Positions 15,485 through 23,826 of a DNA stretch of 33,659 bases are shown here, piece by piece. The translations under genes were made by a program, and so were the position numbers. The stretch is from positions 1 to 33,659 of the forward strand of contig JAPOQQ010000009.1 of assembly GCA_026710625.1 (NCBI GenBank), read 5' to 3'. The stretch is from Candidatus Dadabacteria bacterium (lineage in GTDB: Bacteria > Desulfobacterota_D > UBA1144 > Nemesobacterales > Nemesobacteraceae). The notes beneath the pieces were generated by a model. That model was not told the origin of the DNA and made no database searches. It saw only the letters and a list, made by a program, of their open reading frames with translations. Each line of letters starts with the position of its first letter. The stretch's first letter is position 1.

Positions 15485-16642
15485 TTAAGAAAGAAAGCTC
15501 TCCATTATAGAACCGGCGGTGTTCCTCGACCACCTGTCCGCCTCTAATATATTGTCAAGACACCCCGAGTCAAGTTTGTCGTGCCGCTCGAGAGTTTCCC
15601 TGACTATCGGGATTATATCGGTGAATCTTATCCTCTCATCAAGAAACGCGGTTACTGCCACTTCGTTCGCGGCGTTTAGCACAGTTGGATAAGTACCGCC
15701 CATTCTGAGACATTCAATTGCCATCGCGGGGGCCTTGAATTTATCTGTGTCGAGCTTTTCGAACGTAATGTCCGAGAGGTCGTCCGGTGAGGCGTCGGGA
15801 CGCCCGAGATCGAGTCTCTCGGGGTAGGAGAGTGCTTGGGCTATCGGTATTTTCATGTCAGAAGCGGAAAGATGGGTTATGAACGAGCCGTCAACATATT
15901 CAAGGATTGAATGCACGATGCTCTGGGGATGTACCCAGATTGATATTTTTTCGACGGGCATGTCAAAAAACCACCTTGCCTCTATGATTTCAAACCCCTT
16001 GTTCATCAGCGTCGCCGAATCTATGGTTATTTTCTCTCCCATTTTCCATGTGGGGTGGCAGAGCGCGTCGGCGACCGTAACCTTTCCCAGATCCTTTTTC
16101 GGGGTTTTTCGAAACGGCCCGCCCGATGCCGTTATAATGATCCGTTTGAGGAATTCGCGGTCCTTTTCAAGAAGCGTCTGGAAAACGGCGCTGTGCTCGC
16201 TGTCCACGGGTAGCAGGATAACGTCCTGGTTTTTTGCCTCGGAAATAAGGAGTCCTCCGGCGACCACAAGGGATTCTTTGTTTGCTATCGCAACGTTTCT
16301 TCCGGCCTGTATTGCGGACAGTGTGGGCAGAAGCCCTGGGAAACCCACCATGGAGGATATAACCAGATCGCACTCACCTTCCGTAGCAACTGCGATATTC
16401 CCCTCGTTTCCGTAGTGTATCTGTGTTTTCGGACCGGCAATTTCCCTGAGTCGTTCTGAGTCCTCTTTTCGGGTAACCGATACGATCTTCGGGGCGAATT
16501 CCGTTATCTGTTCTGCAAGAAGATCAATGTTTTTCCCCGCACAGAGACCCGTTACCTCGAATCTCTCGGGAAATCTTCGTACTATCTCAAGGGTCTGCGA
16601 CCCGATCGAGCCGGTTGATCCGAGTATGGAGATCTTTTTCAA
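15485..16642 (-). CDS. dxr: 1-deoxy-D-xylulose 5-phosphate reductoisomerase
   Basis: NADPH-dependent enzyme of the MEP isoprenoid pathway, making 2-C-methyl-D-erythritol 4-phosphate. The 385 residues start with the NADPH motif ISILGSTGSIGSQTLEI. The metal and substrate residues are present: D147 and E149 (LLPVDSEHSA) and E218 in MNKGFEIIEARW; the segment HPTWKMGEKITIDSATLM is typical. It lies 1 base after uppS and 3 bases before rseP. cdsA, often found between uppS and dxr, is missing here. Confidence 0.96.
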   Translation of the reverse strand: MKKISILGSTGSIGSQTLEIVRRFPERFEVTGLCAGKNIDLLAEQITEFAPKIVSVTRKEDSERLREIAGPKTQIHYGNEGNIAVATEGECDLVISSMVGFPGLLPTLSAIQAGRNVAIANKESLVVAGGLLISEAKNQDVILLPVDSEHSAVFQTLLEKDREFLKRIIITASGGPFRKTPKKDLGKVTVADALCHPTWKMGEKITIDSATLMNKGFEIIEARWFFDMPVEKISIWVHPQSIVHSILEYVDGSFITHLSASDMKIPIAQALSYPERLDLGRPDASPDDLSDITFEKLDTDKFKAPAMAIECLRMGGTYPTVLNAANEVAVTAFLDERIRFTDIIPIVRETLERHDKLDSGCLDNILEADRWSRNTAGSIMESFLS

Positions 16643-16643
16643 T

Positions 16644-17384
16644 CTAGCGCCCTTTCTCCCGTATCTGCTCTCCTGTCAGTCCGAACCTTCTTTCCCTGTT
16701 GCGGTAATTGGCGATGGCCTTTAGCAGGTGCCTTCTTCTGAAATTCGGCCAGAGTGTTTTCGTGACGTATATTTCGGCATAGGCCAGTTGCCACAGCAGA
16801 AAGTTCGAAAGTCTCATTTCTCCCCCGGTTCTTATGAGCAGATCCGGTTCCGGCAGACCGGAGGTATAGAGATATTCCTGAAAATCCTTCTCGGAAACCG
16901 GTTTTTTCTCTCCCTCCGCGATTATGCTGTTCACGGCGTTGATTATCTCCTCCCTGCCCCCGTAGCTAAGAGCCAGTGTTATCGTCAGGGAGTTGCATTC
17001 CTCGGTCATTTTCATCACTCGCCCGAGAAGTTCACGTATGTCCTGGGGGAGGTTCGAGAGATTCCCGATTGCGTTTAGCCTGGTGTTCTGCGCAAGCAGC
17101 TTCTCGCCTTCATTTGAGAGGTACTCCCTTAAAAGATCCATAAGGGCGAGAACCTCTTCCCCCGGTCTCTTCCAGTTCTGCGCGGAAAACGCGTAAAGAG
17201 TTAAATATTCTATCCCGATCTCCCGCGCGGTACGGACTACCGATCTTGCCGATTTTATTCCTTCCCTGTGACCGATCAGCCTGTCAAGATTCTTTCGTCG
17301 CGCCCATCTTCCGTTGCCGTCCATTATTATGACAACGTGTCTGGGGATAGGACCCGGTGTGGGGATGTTATGGTTTTTCTGCAT
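16644..17384 (-). CDS. uppS: Undecaprenyl (polyprenyl) diphosphate synthase
   Basis: Cis-prenyltransferase that makes the undecaprenyl diphosphate carrier for peptidoglycan and O-antigen. The 246 residues contain HVVIIMDGNGRWA with catalytic D22, GHREG, LTLYAFSAQNWKRP, the signature SYGGREEIINA and the C-terminal DLLIRTGGEMRLSNFLLWQ. The final consensus segment is followed by YAEIYVTKTLWPNF, as expected. It precedes dxr by 1 base and follows a small membrane protein gene by 40 bases. No clear ribosome-binding site precedes the ATG. Confidence 0.96.
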   Translation of the reverse strand: MQKNHNIPTPGPIPRHVVIIMDGNGRWARRKNLDRLIGHREGIKSARSVVRTAREIGIEYLTLYAFSAQNWKRPGEEVLALMDLLREYLSNEGEKLLAQNTRLNAIGNLSNLPQDIRELLGRVMKMTEECNSLTITLALSYGGREEIINAVNSIIAEGEKKPVSEKDFQEYLYTSGLPEPDLLIRTGGEMRLSNFLLWQLAYAEIYVTKTLWPNFRRRHLLKAIANYRNRERRFGLTGEQIREKGR

Positions 17385-17424
17385 TGCGAGACACTGTTTG
17401 AGAGCTTCGCTGACAACCGTCGTT

Positions 17425-17643
17425 TCAGTTCGCTGCCCGATAGATGTAAGAAACGGGATATGCGATCAGAACGACCGTAGCAATTACCACCATGGCCACG
17501 ATCAGGGCGACCGGGTAAATGAGAATTGCCCCCAGGTAAAAAAGGGCTCTTTTCAGCGGAACCCACTCCCGGGATGCTTCGGGAAGGTCGGAAACGCAAC
17601 TTTTGACAAATCCTGATATTATTCCAGTAAAAAGTGTGGACAT
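17425..17643 (-). CDS. Small membrane protein of unknown function, first in the uppS-dxr-rseP run
   Basis: Not recognised. The 72 residues from ATG 17643 have an amphipathic N terminus and a long hydrophobic stretch at about residues 33-68 (LFYLGAILIYPVALIVAMVV onward), enough for one long or two short membrane helices with a proline between. It is co-directional with uppS, 40 bases upstream, and faces ctpA divergently across 120 bases. The composition is clearly that of a membrane protein, which supports its being real. The ribosome-binding site is weak and the start uncertain. Confidence 0.6.
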   Translation of the reverse strand: MSTLFTGIISGFVKSCVSDLPEASREWVPLKRALFYLGAILIYPVALIVAMVVIATVVLIAYPVSYIYRAAN

Positions 17644-17763
17644 ATAAGTGAACCGATCTACCGTAAACGTATCTTATTTCCCCTTTTTCATCAAGGGCGA
17701 AAACCCTACTTTACTTGCTTAGTCCAAAAAAAAATCCTTTCAGGTAAACTACAGGAAACGTAG

Positions 17764-18909
17764 GTGGCAATGACAAAGTTCCGCTTTTTTTTCATAGTAT
17801 ACGCGTTAATTCCGGCTTCTCTTTTTTCAACCCCACTTCTCGCAAAAGAAGATACATACAGAGGCCTTTCCGACTTCGCAAAGGCGCTTAACCTCATAGA
17901 GAAAAACTATGTGGAGGAGGTTTCCTCCGAGCAGCTGACTCGAAGCGCCATAAAAGGCATGTTCGATTCCCTTGATCCCTACTCGGTTTACCTTTCATCT
18001 GAGAGCCTGAGAAGCCTTGAGATAGGAACTATGGGAGAGTTTGAGGGCATAGGAGTCGAGATTACGGTGCGCGACGGGTTTTTGACTATCATATCTCCGA
18101 TTGAAGGAAGCCCTGCGCAGGAAGCCGGTGTGAAATCGGGAGATGTGATCGTCTCCATAGACGGGGAAAATGCCGAGAAGACCAACATAGTTGACGCTCT
18201 GGACCGCATAAGGGGTAGAGAAGGAACTACAGTTGATATCGTTGTCAGAAGAGACGGAACCGAGCAAACCCATAATTTCACCATCACAAGACGGATAGTG
18301 AAACTTAGAAGCGTCGAGTCTAGGTTGATCGAAAAAGATATAGGTTATATAAAGCTCTCGCAGTTCCACAGGGATTCTGCGGATGAGTTTCTCAGTTCTT
18401 ACAGGGGGCTTGAAAAGGAAAACGGTGCGAAGCTCGGAGGACTTGTGCTTGACCTCAGAAACAACCCCGGAGGGTTGCTAGAACAGGCGCTTGCGCTTAG
18501 TGACATGTTCATGGATAAAGGGCTTATCCTGAATGTGAAGGGAAGGTCCGAACTGACTTCGAAGGAATATTTCGCTAGGGAGGGGATGGAGATACCGATC
18601 AATGACGTTGCGGTAATCGTAAACCGGGGGAGTGCGAGCGCTTCCGAAGTTCTCGCCGGAGCGCTTAAAGACAGCGGCAGGGCGAAGATAGTCGGTACAA
18701 GAACATTCGGCAAGGGTTCAGTTCAATCCGTAATAGAACTTTCGGGGGAAACGGGAGTGAAGATAACCACAGCGAGACTTTTTACCCCCAAGGGGATTCT
18801 GATAGATGACAAGGGCATAGAACCTGATATTTTTGTTGAAGGTGGCGACGAGGATGCCCCCTTGGACCCGCAGCTTGCAAGGGCGTTGGAAACTGTAAAG
18901 CACATGTGA
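17764..18909 (+). CDS. ctpA: C-terminal processing peptidase (S41 family)
   Basis: Periplasmic serine protease that trims or degrades envelope proteins. The 381 residues start at GTG 17764, with AGGA 7 bases upstream. A signal peptide spans about residues 1-27 (FFFIVYALIPASLFSTPLLA). A PDZ domain lies at about 90-178 (EGIGVEITVRDG, SPAQEAGVKSGDVIVSIDG). The S41 core follows, with the Ser-Lys-Gln triad S292 (NRGSASASE), K317 (TFGKGSVQ) and Q321 at the family spacing. A yibQ-type deacetylase gene follows 13 bases after the stop, a pairing seen in many proteobacteria where envC often precedes; envC is absent here. Confidence 0.95.
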   Translation: MAMTKFRFFFIVYALIPASLFSTPLLAKEDTYRGLSDFAKALNLIEKNYVEEVSSEQLTRSAIKGMFDSLDPYSVYLSSESLRSLEIGTMGEFEGIGVEITVRDGFLTIISPIEGSPAQEAGVKSGDVIVSIDGENAEKTNIVDALDRIRGREGTTVDIVVRRDGTEQTHNFTITRRIVKLRSVESRLIEKDIGYIKLSQFHRDSADEFLSSYRGLEKENGAKLGGLVLDLRNNPGGLLEQALALSDMFMDKGLILNVKGRSELTSKEYFAREGMEIPINDVAVIVNRGSASASEVLAGALKDSGRAKIVGTRTFGKGSVQSVIELSGETGVKITTARLFTPKGILIDDKGIEPDIFVEGGDEDAPLDPQLARALETVKHM

Positions 18910-18922
18910 GGAGATAAGACGC

Positions 18923-19813
18923 TTGAGTCAGAAGAAGCGAACGAGAAAAAGACAGTCTACGGCAAAAACCGGCGATAAAAAACGCACGGCAAGACTCACC
19001 CACGCAATTCTGGTCCTAGTTTTCTTTTTCGCCTTTTCAATTTTTGGCCTCAAGCATATCGAAAGATTTTTTGACGGATGGTCACCTCGGGAGGCTGCTC
19101 CTACTGCGGCGGATAAGATTGCGGAGAAAAAGCCTCAGCGTCCCGGAGTTATTCTCATAATAGATGATCTGGGCTACGACAAAAAATCGATTGACAGGAT
19201 ACTCAGGATCAAGCAACCGATTAACTTAGCTGTGCTTCCGCATCTTCCCCACTCTCTGTACGCTGCGCGAGCTGCTTACCGCGGGGGGAAGGACGTGATT
19301 CTCCACCTCCCCATGGAACCCAAGTATTCTTCCGGTTATACGGCCGATGATGCTGGAGAAGGAGTTTTGTTGCTCGGCTTCTCGATAGACCAGATGAGAG
19401 AGGAGCTAAGAAGAAACATCGTGGCCGTTCCCAACATAGTTGGAGTCAACAACCATATGGGCTCCAAGTTCATGGAGAATGAAGAGCCGGTAAAAACGGT
19501 AATGCAGGAACTGAAGGCCAGAGACCTTTATTTTGTTGACAGCCTTACGACCCCCAACTCCCGTGGATACAGAATAGCGAGGCAGCTTGGAGTAAAGACG
19601 CTTAAAAGGGATGTCTTTATTGACCAGAGAGAGCGGGGCAAGGAATATACTATGGAGCAGCTTGACCACTTGGTAAGGATCGCTGAGAAAAACGGTATAG
19701 CGGTAGGTATAGGTCATCCTTACCCCCAGACAATAGATGCTCTCGCGGAGTATATGCCCAAGAATGAGAAGAAGGTTGAGTTTATAAAAATATCGGCGGC
19801 CGCTTTGAACTGA
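18923..19813 (+). CDS. yibQ: Divergent polysaccharide deacetylase family protein (YibQ/DUF610)
   Basis: Predicted envelope carbohydrate-esterase-like protein. The 296 residues begin at TTG 18923, with GAGGAGAT about 8 bases upstream. A strongly basic cytoplasmic N terminus is followed by one membrane anchor at about 27-43 and a periplasmic domain. Family motifs are IIDDLGYD (79-86), ILHLPMEP (126-133), NNHMGSKF (176-183) and GIGHPYPQT. It closely follows ctpA. The family resembles NodB deacetylases in fold, but activity is unproven for most members. Confidence 0.88.
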   Translation: MSQKKRTRKRQSTAKTGDKKRTARLTHAILVLVFFFAFSIFGLKHIERFFDGWSPREAAPTAADKIAEKKPQRPGVILIIDDLGYDKKSIDRILRIKQPINLAVLPHLPHSLYAARAAYRGGKDVILHLPMEPKYSSGYTADDAGEGVLLLGFSIDQMREELRRNIVAVPNIVGVNNHMGSKFMENEEPVKTVMQELKARDLYFVDSLTTPNSRGYRIARQLGVKTLKRDVFIDQRERGKEYTMEQLDHLVRIAEKNGIAVGIGHPYPQTIDALAEYMPKNEKKVEFIKISAAALN

Positions 19814-19849
19814 AACGGTTGCGGAGAAATCACCTGAAAGGGGGTTGTC

Positions 19850-20038
19850 ATGGGACTTGTGGATGAAATCAGAAACAGGCGGGATTCATGGAGCCGGAGA
19901 CTTGAGGAGCAGAGAGTTTCTCAGGAACCCTACGATTATGAATTCGAGAAGCGAAACGCCGACACAATCGAAGAAGAAATAAAAAAGAACCGGGAGAAGG
20001 TCGGGAAATTTCCAACCGTGGAAAAACTGTCGGAGTAA
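19850..20038 (+). CDS. Small charged protein of unknown function
   Basis: Not recognised. The 62 residues from ATG 19850 are mostly charged and predicted helical (LVDEIRNRRDSWSRRLEEQR; EFEKRNADTIEEEIKKNREK), with no membrane segment or cysteines. A purine-rich AAAGGGGG lies 5-6 bases before the ATG, supporting translation. It sits 36 bases after the deacetylase gene and ends about 30 bases before the rpsU promoter, so it is probably the last gene of the ctpA unit. Confidence 0.7.
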   Translation: MGLVDEIRNRRDSWSRRLEEQRVSQEPYDYEFEKRNADTIEEEIKKNREKVGKFPTVEKLSE

Positions 20039-20070
20039 TCGGCGAGGGACATAGTAGCGGGGCAGGTGAT

Positions 20071-20099
20071 TTGACAATATTTTCTTTATCCTTTAGGAT
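20071..20099 (+). promoter_or_regulatory. Promoter of the rpsU-dnaG-rpoD operon
   Basis: A consensus -35 TTGACA (20071-20076) is separated by 17 bases from the -10-like TAGGAT (20094-20099). The spacer is AT-rich. The predicted start near 20106 gives a leader of about 27 bases carrying the GATGGAGG ribosome-binding site. This is one of the clearest sigma-70-type promoters in the window. Confidence 0.7.
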
Positions 20100-20114
20100 T
20101 TTCAGCCCCATGAG

Positions 20115-20122
20115 GATGGAGG
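20115..20122 (+). promoter_or_regulatory. Ribosome-binding site deciding the rpsU TTG start
   Basis: GATGGAGG ends 10 bases before TTG 20133. It identifies the TTG, giving a standard S21 N terminus, as the start. Confidence 0.65.
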
Positions 20123-20132
20123 TTTTAGTTTT

Positions 20133-20321
20133 TTGCCAGGAATAACAGTAGGTAGCAGCGAAAGCATTGACAGTGCCTTAAAAAGGTTCAAGAAGCAGGT
20201 TGAGAAGGGTGGGGTTCTTTCTGAAGTAAGGAAGAGAGAATACTACGAAAAACCGAGCGAAAAGAAAAAAAAGAAGTTGTTTGCTGCTAAAAAGCGCAGT
20301 TCAAGCAGAAAAAGAAGATAG
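20133..20321 (+). CDS. rpsU: 30S ribosomal protein S21
   Basis: Small-subunit protein that helps base-pair the 3' end of 16S rRNA with mRNA leaders. The 62 residues from TTG 20133 read [20 protein letters not shown], then [17 protein letters not shown] and a basic RKRR end, the standard S21 pattern. It is the first gene of the rpsU-dnaG-rpoD macromolecular synthesis operon, an arrangement conserved in many proteobacteria. A strong promoter and ribosome-binding site precede it; dnaG starts 68 bases downstream. Confidence 0.95.
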   Translation: MPGITVGSSESIDSALKRFKKQVEKGGVLSEVRKREYYEKPSEKKKKKLFAAKKRSSSRKRR

Positions 20322-20389
20322 GCCGTTTTCATTCGCATGGGTTTCGCCCGAAATTATTTCTGAAGGTTCCCCCGATTAAGTCGCTTTGA

Positions 20390-22183
20390 ATGAAGAATTT
20401 TTCTTCCACATCAGCGATAGCGGATATAAAGGCAAAGCTCAGCATAGTAGATGTCATACAGGGCTTTGTTTCCCTTAAAAAATCTGGAAAAAACCACATT
20501 GGGCTTTGCCCGTTCCACGACGATAATAACCCGTCCATGCATGTAAATGATGAGAAGGGTTTTTTCCACTGCTTCAGTTGCGGAGCCGGAGGGGATGTAT
20601 TCGGCTTCCTGATGAGGTACAGCAATATAGGTTTCCACGAAGCCTTAAAGGAACTTGCACGCAAAGCCGGAGTCAGACTCCCGGCTCCGCGCCCGCGCAC
20701 GGAAAGTGCGAAGAAAAAAGAGGCTACTTCGGCAAGGTTTTTTGAGATAAATTCTCTTGTCTCTTCGTTTTACAGCAAAAACCTCCACAGTTCAGGAAAA
20801 AACTCCGCACGGGCTAGAGAGTACCTAGAATCAAGGGGAATCAGCTCGGAGATAATCAAGGAGTTCAAGCTCGGCTTCGTTCCCGACAGCTGGGAAGACC
20901 TTGTAAAATTTGCTTCAGGAAGGAATATCGGCATTAAGGAGCTCGAAGAGCTTGGTCTTGTTGTTGCGAGGGAAAGCGGAAGCGGGCACTACGACCGGTT
21001 TCGAAACAGGATCATTTTCCCCATAAGCGAAATAACGGGACGAATTTGCGGTTTCGGCGGCAGAACACTGGCGGAAGATGACCCGAAGCAGCCAAAATAC
21101 ATGAATTCCCCTGAATCCCCGGTTTTCGACAAAAGGAGCGTTCTTTACGGACTTTACCACTCGAAAAGTGAAATCGGAAGAGAACGGAAAGCCGTCTTGG
21201 TTGAAGGCTACATGGACTTCATAAAGCTCTACGCAAATGGAATACGCAACGTGGTCGCCACCTTGGGAACGGCCTTTACGAATGAGCACGCTAGGCTTCT
21301 GCGACGTTTCTGTGAGGAGGTGGTGATTGTCTACGACGGCGATACCGCTGGGATACGTTCCGCCGTCCGGGCCGGAGAGATTCTTCTTGAGCAGGGGATC
21401 TCTTCAAGTATTTGCCGTATTCCCGATGGCCTCGATCCCGATGATTATCTGGAGGAGCACGGACCTGAGACTCTCGCCGGACTGATCGCGGGCGCCGTTG
21501 ATGTCTCGGATTTTATTATTGACGACACTTTCGCAAGGTACAGGGAAAAGAAAATGTCTTCCGGAGAGTCGATAAAATTTCTTGTGGACTTGGTTTCGAA
21601 AATAAAAGATCCGGTCCGAAGGGCTGAAGCTGTTTCCAAGGTAACAGGGATTTTCGGGATAAGGGAGTCTGAGTTTCTCTCTCTGGTAAAGACCTCGAAT
21701 CCGGGGAGAAACCGCGGGTCGCTTGCACCGGCGCCCTTGATTCCGGGAAAAAACATTCATGAGAGAGAAATTGTGAGGATACTGCTTAAATTCTCCCATC
21801 TGATGAGCGCCGAAAAGATTGAAAATATCGGTAGGAATTTTGAAAATGGCGATTTAAAGGTTATTCTCAAACGTGTGGGTGAAGGGGAGTTTACCGAAGT
21901 TTCCTCCCTGATGACTTCTTTTGAGAAAATTGAGATGCAGCAACTGCTGAGCGAGTTGATTTTTTCTTCGGATGATTTGATAGACGAGACGACTTCGGAG
22001 AAAATATTAAACGACTGCGTGAAGGAGCTTGAACTGAGAAATATAGCTTTTAAACGCAATGAAGTAACAGAGAGAATCCGCAAGCAGCGTGACTCTTCAG
22101 ATAAAACCCTTGAAAGAAAACTTGTTGAGCAATACAGGGATCTGGTGAGCATGGAAAAGACCATAAGAGGAACTGCAAGTTGA
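20390..22183 (+). CDS. dnaG: DNA primase
   Basis: Synthesises RNA primers at the replication fork. The 597 residues include the N-terminal zinc-binding domain with C40, H43, C61 and C64 (GLCPFHDDNNPSMHV, FHCFSCGAGGDVFGF). The RNA polymerase core has the TOPRIM acidic residues E272 (VLVEGYMD) and D316/D318 (VYDGDTAG). The C-terminal helical domain should bind DnaB helicase. It lies between rpsU and rpoD, and its TGA overlaps the rpoD TTG. The ATG has no strong ribosome-binding site, so expression may depend on the upstream message. Confidence 0.96.
   Translation: MKNFSSTSAIADIKAKLSIVDVIQGFVSLKKSGKNHIGLCPFHDDNNPSMHVNDEKGFFHCFSCGAGGDVFGFLMRYSNIGFHEALKELARKAGVRLPAPRPRTESAKKKEATSARFFEINSLVSSFYSKNLHSSGKNSARAREYLESRGISSEIIKEFKLGFVPDSWEDLVKFASGRNIGIKELEELGLVVARESGSGHYDRFRNRIIFPISEITGRICGFGGRTLAEDDPKQPKYMNSPESPVFDKRSVLYGLYHSKSEIGRERKAVLVEGYMDFIKLYANGIRNVVATLGTAFTNEHARLLRRFCEEVVIVYDGDTAGIRSAVRAGEILLEQGISSSICRIPDGLDPDDYLEEHGPETLAGLIAGAVDVSDFIIDDTFARYREKKMSSGESIKFLVDLVSKIKDPVRRAEAVSKVTGIFGIRESEFLSLVKTSNPGRNRGSLAPAPLIPGKNIHEREIVRILLKFSHLMSAEKIENIGRNFENGDLKVILKRVGEGEFTEVSSLMTSFEKIEMQQLLSELIFSSDDLIDETTSEKILNDCVKELELRNIAFKRNEVTERIRKQRDSSDKTLERKLVEQYRDLVSMEKTIRGTAS
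22166..22172 (+). promoter_or_regulatory. Ribosome-binding site deciding the rpoD TTG start
   Basis: AGAGGAA, inside the end of dnaG, lies 7 bases before TTG 22180. The TTG overlaps the dnaG stop (TTGA), so sigma factor translation is coupled to primase. Confidence 0.6.
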
Positions 22184-23664
22184 ATCCAAACGACGAGACT
22201 AACGGGTTGCGGAGCGAAATCGGCGTACGGGACGAAAGAGAATTCTCTGAGTCCCCACAAGGTTTTCAAAGTTCCTCGTCTGATTCTCGATCGGAAGACA
22301 AGCCCAAACACGTAAAAAGTCATGATTCCGACCAAGACCCTATAAGGTCGTACATTCTCGCTATTGCGCAGCACTCCCTCCTTTCCAAGGAGGAAGAGGT
22401 TGAGATAGCAAGACAGATTGAAAAAGGGAAAAAAATAATCGCAAGAATGATAATAGAGAACCCCTTCATGATGAAAAAGGTTCTCAAACTCGAAGAAGAG
22501 ATAAAAGAAGGGGTCCTCGGTGCGGGCTACCAAGGCGAGCACATGGAGTCCTCCGCTGACGGCGAAACACATAGAAATTCCGCAAAGAACTTTCTTCCAA
22601 TCAGAGAACTTTTTGCTGAGACCGAAGAACTGAGAAAGAAACTCGATACTCCAAAGCTTTCAGATACCGAGAGAGCGAAGATTTCTAAACAAATCAGAAA
22701 GAACAACGAGCGGACCGTAGAACTTCTTGACGAAATCGATTTTTCCTCTACGCAGGCCAACAGGATATACAATCTGGCCGTCGAATATGTGGACAGAGTT
22801 GAGGGCGGGGATTGTGACTGTATGATGGATGGTTCAGACGGTGCGATTGGCAATGGTTCGAGATCTGAATATTCCGAGGAGGAAATCGCTTCTCTTAAAA
22901 AGGTGCTTAGAAGGTTTGAGAAGGCAAAGAAGGCTACTAAGAAAGCTAGAAAAACACTTATCGAGTGCAACCTTAGACTTGTAGTCAGTATAGCGAGAAA
23001 ATACGTTAACAGAGGGCTACCGTTTCTCGATCTGGTTCAAGAAGGCAATATGGGGTTGATGAAAGCGGTTGAAAAGTTCGAACATGGAATGGGATACAAA
23101 TTTTCAACCTGTGCCACGTGGTGGATAAAGCAAGCAATTACACGTGCAATAGCCGATCAGGGAAGTCTTATAAGAATCCCTGTTCACATGACCGAAAATA
23201 TAAACAGGCTAAACAAGATCTCGAGATCCCTGATGCAGAGATTAGGAAGGGAACCCAGACCGGAAGAGATAGCCGAGGCAATGGACATACCTCTTGATAA
23301 GGTCTTGAAGATCATGAAGGTGTCACGTGACCCGGTTTCTCTGGAGTCTCCGATTGGCGAGGACGACTGCAGGCTGATGGATATTATCTCGGACCCGGCT
23401 TCCACTTCTCCGCTTGACATGCTCGAAACCAAAGAATTGAACCGAATCATGCGCAACGCGCTCTGCACCAACCTCAGTAACGGGGAGGAAGGAGTCGTTA
23501 AAATGCGCTTCGGTATAGACGAAGACAAGGAATACACCCTTGAAGAAATAGGGAAAAAACTGAATGTTACCCGCGAGAGAATACGACAAATCGAGGTAAA
23601 AGCCATTAAGAAGCTTAAAAGGTTTGGAAGAGCTCTTCCCATACGGGGTTTTAACACTGACTGA
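22180..23664 (+). CDS. rpoD: RNA polymerase primary sigma factor (sigma-70 type) with altered region 2.3-2.4
   Basis: Housekeeping sigma factor directing promoter recognition. The 494 residues include region 1.2 (DPIRSYILAIAQHSLLSKEE), a non-conserved insert to about 255, region 2 (LRLVVSIARKYVNRGLPFLD; LVQEGNMGLMKAVEKF), region 3 (IRIPVHMTENINRL) and region 4 with its helix-turn-helix (TLEEIGKKLNVTRERIRQIE). Region 1.1 is short. The -10-binding stretch reads FEHGMGYKFSTCATWWIKQA, where most housekeeping sigmas have [20 protein letters not shown]; C311 replaces the tyrosine (Y430 of E. coli) that contacts the flipped -11 base. Operon position after dnaG marks it as the primary sigma. Confidence 0.95.
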   Translation: MNPNDETNGLRSEIGVRDEREFSESPQGFQSSSSDSRSEDKPKHVKSHDSDQDPIRSYILAIAQHSLLSKEEEVEIARQIEKGKKIIARMIIENPFMMKKVLKLEEEIKEGVLGAGYQGEHMESSADGETHRNSAKNFLPIRELFAETEELRKKLDTPKLSDTERAKISKQIRKNNERTVELLDEIDFSSTQANRIYNLAVEYVDRVEGGDCDCMMDGSDGAIGNGSRSEYSEEEIASLKKVLRRFEKAKKATKKARKTLIECNLRLVVSIARKYVNRGLPFLDLVQEGNMGLMKAVEKFEHGMGYKFSTCATWWIKQAITRAIADQGSLIRIPVHMTENINRLNKISRSLMQRLGREPRPEEIAEAMDIPLDKVLKIMKVSRDPVSLESPIGEDDCRLMDIISDPASTSPLDMLETKELNRIMRNALCTNLSNGEEGVVKMRFGIDEDKEYTLEEIGKKLNVTRERIRQIEVKAIKKLKRFGRALPIRGFNTD

Positions 23665-23677
23665 CTGATATTCTAGC

Positions 23678-23706
23678 TTGACATTATTTTTTTTAGCGGT
23701 AGTTTA
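23678..23706 (+). promoter_or_regulatory. Predicted promoter of the 5S rRNA gene
   Basis: A consensus -35 TTGACA (23678-23683) with a T-rich spacer precedes a weak -10: TAGTTT at 23700-23705 (16-base spacer) or AGTTTA one base on. The predicted start is within a few bases of the first 5S nucleotide, so little 5' trimming would be needed. Confidence 0.5.
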
Positions 23707-23715
23707 CTCTTTCTA

Positions 23716-23826
23716 GGGTGGCTATGCTGAAGGGGAAGCACCCGGTTCCATCCCGAACCCGGAAGTTAAGTCCTTATAGGCCGATGATACTGCTCCTTTC
23801 AGGAGTGGGAAAGTAGGTGGCTGCCC
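23716..23826 (+). rRNA. rrf: 5S ribosomal RNA
   Basis: A 111-base sequence shows the 5S core: CCCGGTTCCATCCCGAACCC (23740-23759), GGAAGTTAAGTCC (23761-23773) and GGGAAAGTAGGTGG (23807-23820). The ends pair as a terminal helix, GGGTGGC (23716-23722) with GCTGCCC (23820-23826). It is immediately followed by a T-run. No 16S or 23S is in the window; it stands alone between rpoD and purN. Exact ends could shift by a few bases. Confidence 0.92.
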
